From positions 2,917,909 through 2,981,908 of the forward strand of contig JAQFVV010000111.1 of NCBI GenBank assembly GCA_028023455.1: a stretch of 64,000 nucleotides of DNA, in the 5' to 3' direction. Each line of letters starts with the position of its first letter. Positions within the stretch are counted from its first letter, which is position 1. Below are positions 61,603 to 64,000 of the stretch, piece by piece. The position numbers and the translations under genes were made by a program. Under the pieces are notes generated by a model that saw only the letters and a program-made list of their open reading frames with translations, was not told the DNA's origin and ran no database searches. This stretch comes from Epiperipatus broadwayi. Taxonomy: Eukaryota; Onychophora; Udeonychophora; Euonychophora; Peripatidae.

Positions 61603-61707
61603 TCAGGTATAGATCGAAGATATTGTCATATTTTAAAGAATATTTATAAAAATGCAACAGCAGCAATTAGATTAGATAATGAAACTGGGCAAGTCAACAT
61701 ATTAAAG
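61603..61707 (+). mobile_element. Orphan internal fragment of RTE reverse transcriptase, inverted
   Basis: About 105 bp on the plus strand encoding YCHILKNIYKNATAAIRLDN, matching the region around residues 70-95 of the reverse transcriptase core. It is neither 5' nor 3' terminal and is opposite in strand to the RTE copy ending 385 bp away. Confidence 0.75.
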
Positions 61708-63338
61708 TAATTTCCTTGAATTATTAAATTGAAAACATTTTTATAAAGCATGTTTATATATATTATTTGAAGTATATTTCTAATATTTAATGTAATGGGT
61801 GCTTTATAATTAACAATTTTATAATTAATGAATATAAATAAATATAAGAAGTAATTTTCTTTTGAGTGGTATGTTAAAGAATTATAATTTCTTTGTTCTT
61901 AATATGAAAGATACTTTCTATATCTTTTTTCGTATCATTAATTTGAATTATTTGAAAGTAAGACAAAAGAGTTACTAATGAATAATATTTTTACATAATT
62001 TTTTATATTGTTAGCTTCAACTCTAAATTATCTTAAATATCATAAGAATTAAGAGGTTATTAAATGTTTATGTATTTAGCTTTTATTGGTACATAATTAG
62101 ATATGAATGAAATTAGAGTTTTATTTTGTATATTATTATCTTTAAAATGAATCACAAATTATGCTTCCTCCTTCCCTAATGAAATTTGAGAATGTTTGTA
62201 ATTTTTATTTTTATGAGATTAGTCAAATAATTTAAATATTTAGGTTCAAGAATACAAAAATTGGATAGTTACAATAGTTGTAGGCTACATAATTGCCCAG
62301 TCACAAAATTAAGGTGTAGCTGCAGTACAAGTTATAAATGAAATTCTATGGAGAAGTCCAAAGATACTAAACCATTTTAATAGCACTTTATAGTAAAAAC
62401 AATTATTGTGCGCATTGGATTTCTGACTTTCAATGCTCATATCTTAATTAAAAACAATTAGGGAACAAATAATTTAAAAAAATTTTCAGGAGAAAAAAAG
62501 AAAACCGACAAAGAAAATCTTTGACCATTGATCATTTTTTATTAATCTGAGCTAGGATGAAATAGTGAATGCCCATGCCTTATTCACTCCAATTTTATTT
62601 AATTATAAATTTGGTCACTTAACTACTGGAGGCATTCAATCAAGAGCACGATGTGCAGTGCTAAATATTCAAGAAATTAATGTTTGTGTGTGTGTTGGGG
62701 GAGGGAGAATCAATGGTCTGGCATCATTTGGTCAACTCAAATACAATTACTAGCTTTTTAATAACAGTGATTTTCATATACATCATAAGACCTGAAATTA
62801 TCTTGACTGCTATAAAACAGACTTATCTTATGATAGATTTTCATCTCACCCAAAGCAATGTCATTCTGATTGTAATGCTTTGCATAATTATCATTTACTA
62901 AGTCAAAGACTTATGATTTGGAGGTGAATAATACAGGTGATGAATGAACATATAAAAATTTTGCAGTTTTAATTTTAATAAAGAACAACTATTGATAAGC
63001 AAATATTCTATAAAAACAAAAATAAATGAATTTAGGAAAAGTTACTGATTTTAGCTTTTTCAGAATTTCAAAATATGATATACATGTATAAACAACATCC
63101 CATTAATAGTTAAATCTCCCAGCCAGATAGTTGATTAATAAAACTTCAAAATATCTAGTCAACATACCATTGCAGTCAAATTCCTTACTACAATAGGTGT
63201 TTCAATTCAAATAAGTCTTTAGACTATTCTGTAAAAACAAAAACAGTCCTAAGCATTATACATATTGACTTGAAAACAGGAAATGTTTATCTGAAAATTT
63301 GTGATGATAGGGATTTTACCTGTAATTATATATTGAAC
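61708..63338. other. AT-rich DNA, nothing recognised
   Basis: A (GT)n(G)n stretch at about 62682-62705. The frames at 62565-62901 have no motif. Confidence 0.5.
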
Positions 63339-64000
63339 TATTTCCATCATCTGTTATTAATTATGAAATATTTTTAAAAGATATCAAACTTTATTTAAAC
63401 CTTTAAATACATTCAACTGTTAGCAAAGCATACAGATTAATTTATTACAACATTTTGAGTGCTGTTTTTTTCTCATCTCTTCTTCAAATGTTGCTGGCCT
63501 TACCAGTGATAGTACTAGCATGGAAATTGAACCTTCAATTTTAGTTTTATTTAATAACACTACGTAAAGATTGCATCCCCAGCGAGTAAATCGTTTTTAG
63601 GCTAATTAGGCTATTCTGAAAAATCAAGTCACTAGAAATTTTATATATTTATCTATGAAGATTCTCTTGGTTTCTCCAGTTTTTTTAAGGGCAAGGTTAA
63701 TGAGTAGTTTTGAAATATTATGAATTATTTACATTAGACTGATTTATAAAGTTATCTACTATAAATGTGAATGGTTTATACAAATTTTACTTTTTACTTT
63801 CTGCCTGTTATTTTTCTTGTCCAATGTATTTTAGGTGCATTTGGTTTTTCTTTTTAATCATTACTTTTTGCTCTTTTAATTACGTATTTTGAAATGAGTC
63901 AGATGATTTCAGCCATATATGTTCTTCCATATTCACATGGTATTTCATAGATGCAGTTTTTGTTTTTCAATATTTGCAGTTTGTGTTTTATAGAGTTTTT
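63339..64000 (-). mobile_element. Second PLE family: GIY-YIG fragment and 3' part, runs off the right edge
   Basis: The minus strand at about 63960-63890 encodes NCIYEIPCEYGRTYMAEI, a GIY-YIG start (IYEIPC...TY) with the YIG glycine replaced, and a stop soon after. Then about 450 bp of decayed sequence lead to 63430-63339, which matches the arms of the fold-back at 46924-47239. The order (endonuclease then this block) identifies those arms as the family's 3' region. Confidence 0.55.

Overview
The window reads as non-coding, repeat-packed DNA from an invertebrate animal genome. By eye it is about three quarters A+T. It has long ATT, AT and CA microsatellites, LINE, Penelope-like, LTR and tRNA-derived SINE elements, and no bacterial-style gene packing. 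The phylum cannot be fixed from the sequence; a low-GC invertebrate is as far as I would go. No host protein-coding gene could be identified with confidence. One 112-codon open frame (35418-35756, minus) in a CpG-retaining patch is the only candidate.

Layout. 1-5 kb: AT-rich DNA with a fold-back Penelope-like element (PLE) insertion (1027-1660), a second PLE tail (2928-3060) and two old inverted repeats. 6-7.2 kb: a decayed LINE ORF1 with a CCHC zinc knuckle. 7.4-9 kb: one copy of an old dispersed repeat whose partner is at 38.7-40.3 kb. 9.4-10.9 kb: a LINE ORF2 3' fragment between two giant (ATT)n tracts. 11.5-12.5 kb: a tandem repeat whose third unit is split by a fold-back insertion. 13.6-14.4 kb: two inverted repeats, the second carrying CTCF-like motifs. 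20.3-20.8 kb: an inverted pair of a short retroposon that carries a hammerhead ribozyme. 24.3-30.1 kb: a 5.8 kb LTR retrotransposon with 2.17 kb LTRs and only a gag-like remnant inside. 31.1-34.5 kb: a nearly intact 3.3 kb RTE-type LINE with a 13 bp target-site duplication. 37-43 kb: old repeats, two tRNA-derived SINEs and two more hammerhead-retroposon copies. 45-51 kb: tandem duplications, a fold-back insertion and another hammerhead copy. 52-56.5 kb: a second old repeat pair, a 217 bp-arm palindrome made of PLE tails, a PLE GIY-YIG endonuclease fragment and a SINE with a clean target duplication. 57.8-61.7 kb: a second, rearranged RTE copy with an internal four-unit amplification inside its reverse transcriptase. 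63.3-64 kb: a different PLE family running off the right edge.

Two themes deserve attention. First, catalytic-RNA-like motifs. One short retroposon carries a textbook type-I hammerhead core in at least one copy. Separately, the PLE tails carry a structure with covarying helices that looks like a hammerhead in which CUGAUGA is replaced by a conserved AUGARUAUGA. Second, at least four head-to-head fold-back insertions have 13-15 bp target-site duplications plus a 34-55 bp unpaired tail on one side. This common architecture points to target-primed reverse transcription with strand switching rather than to DNA-transposon MITEs. All percentages and boundaries are read by eye; no alignment or search was run.
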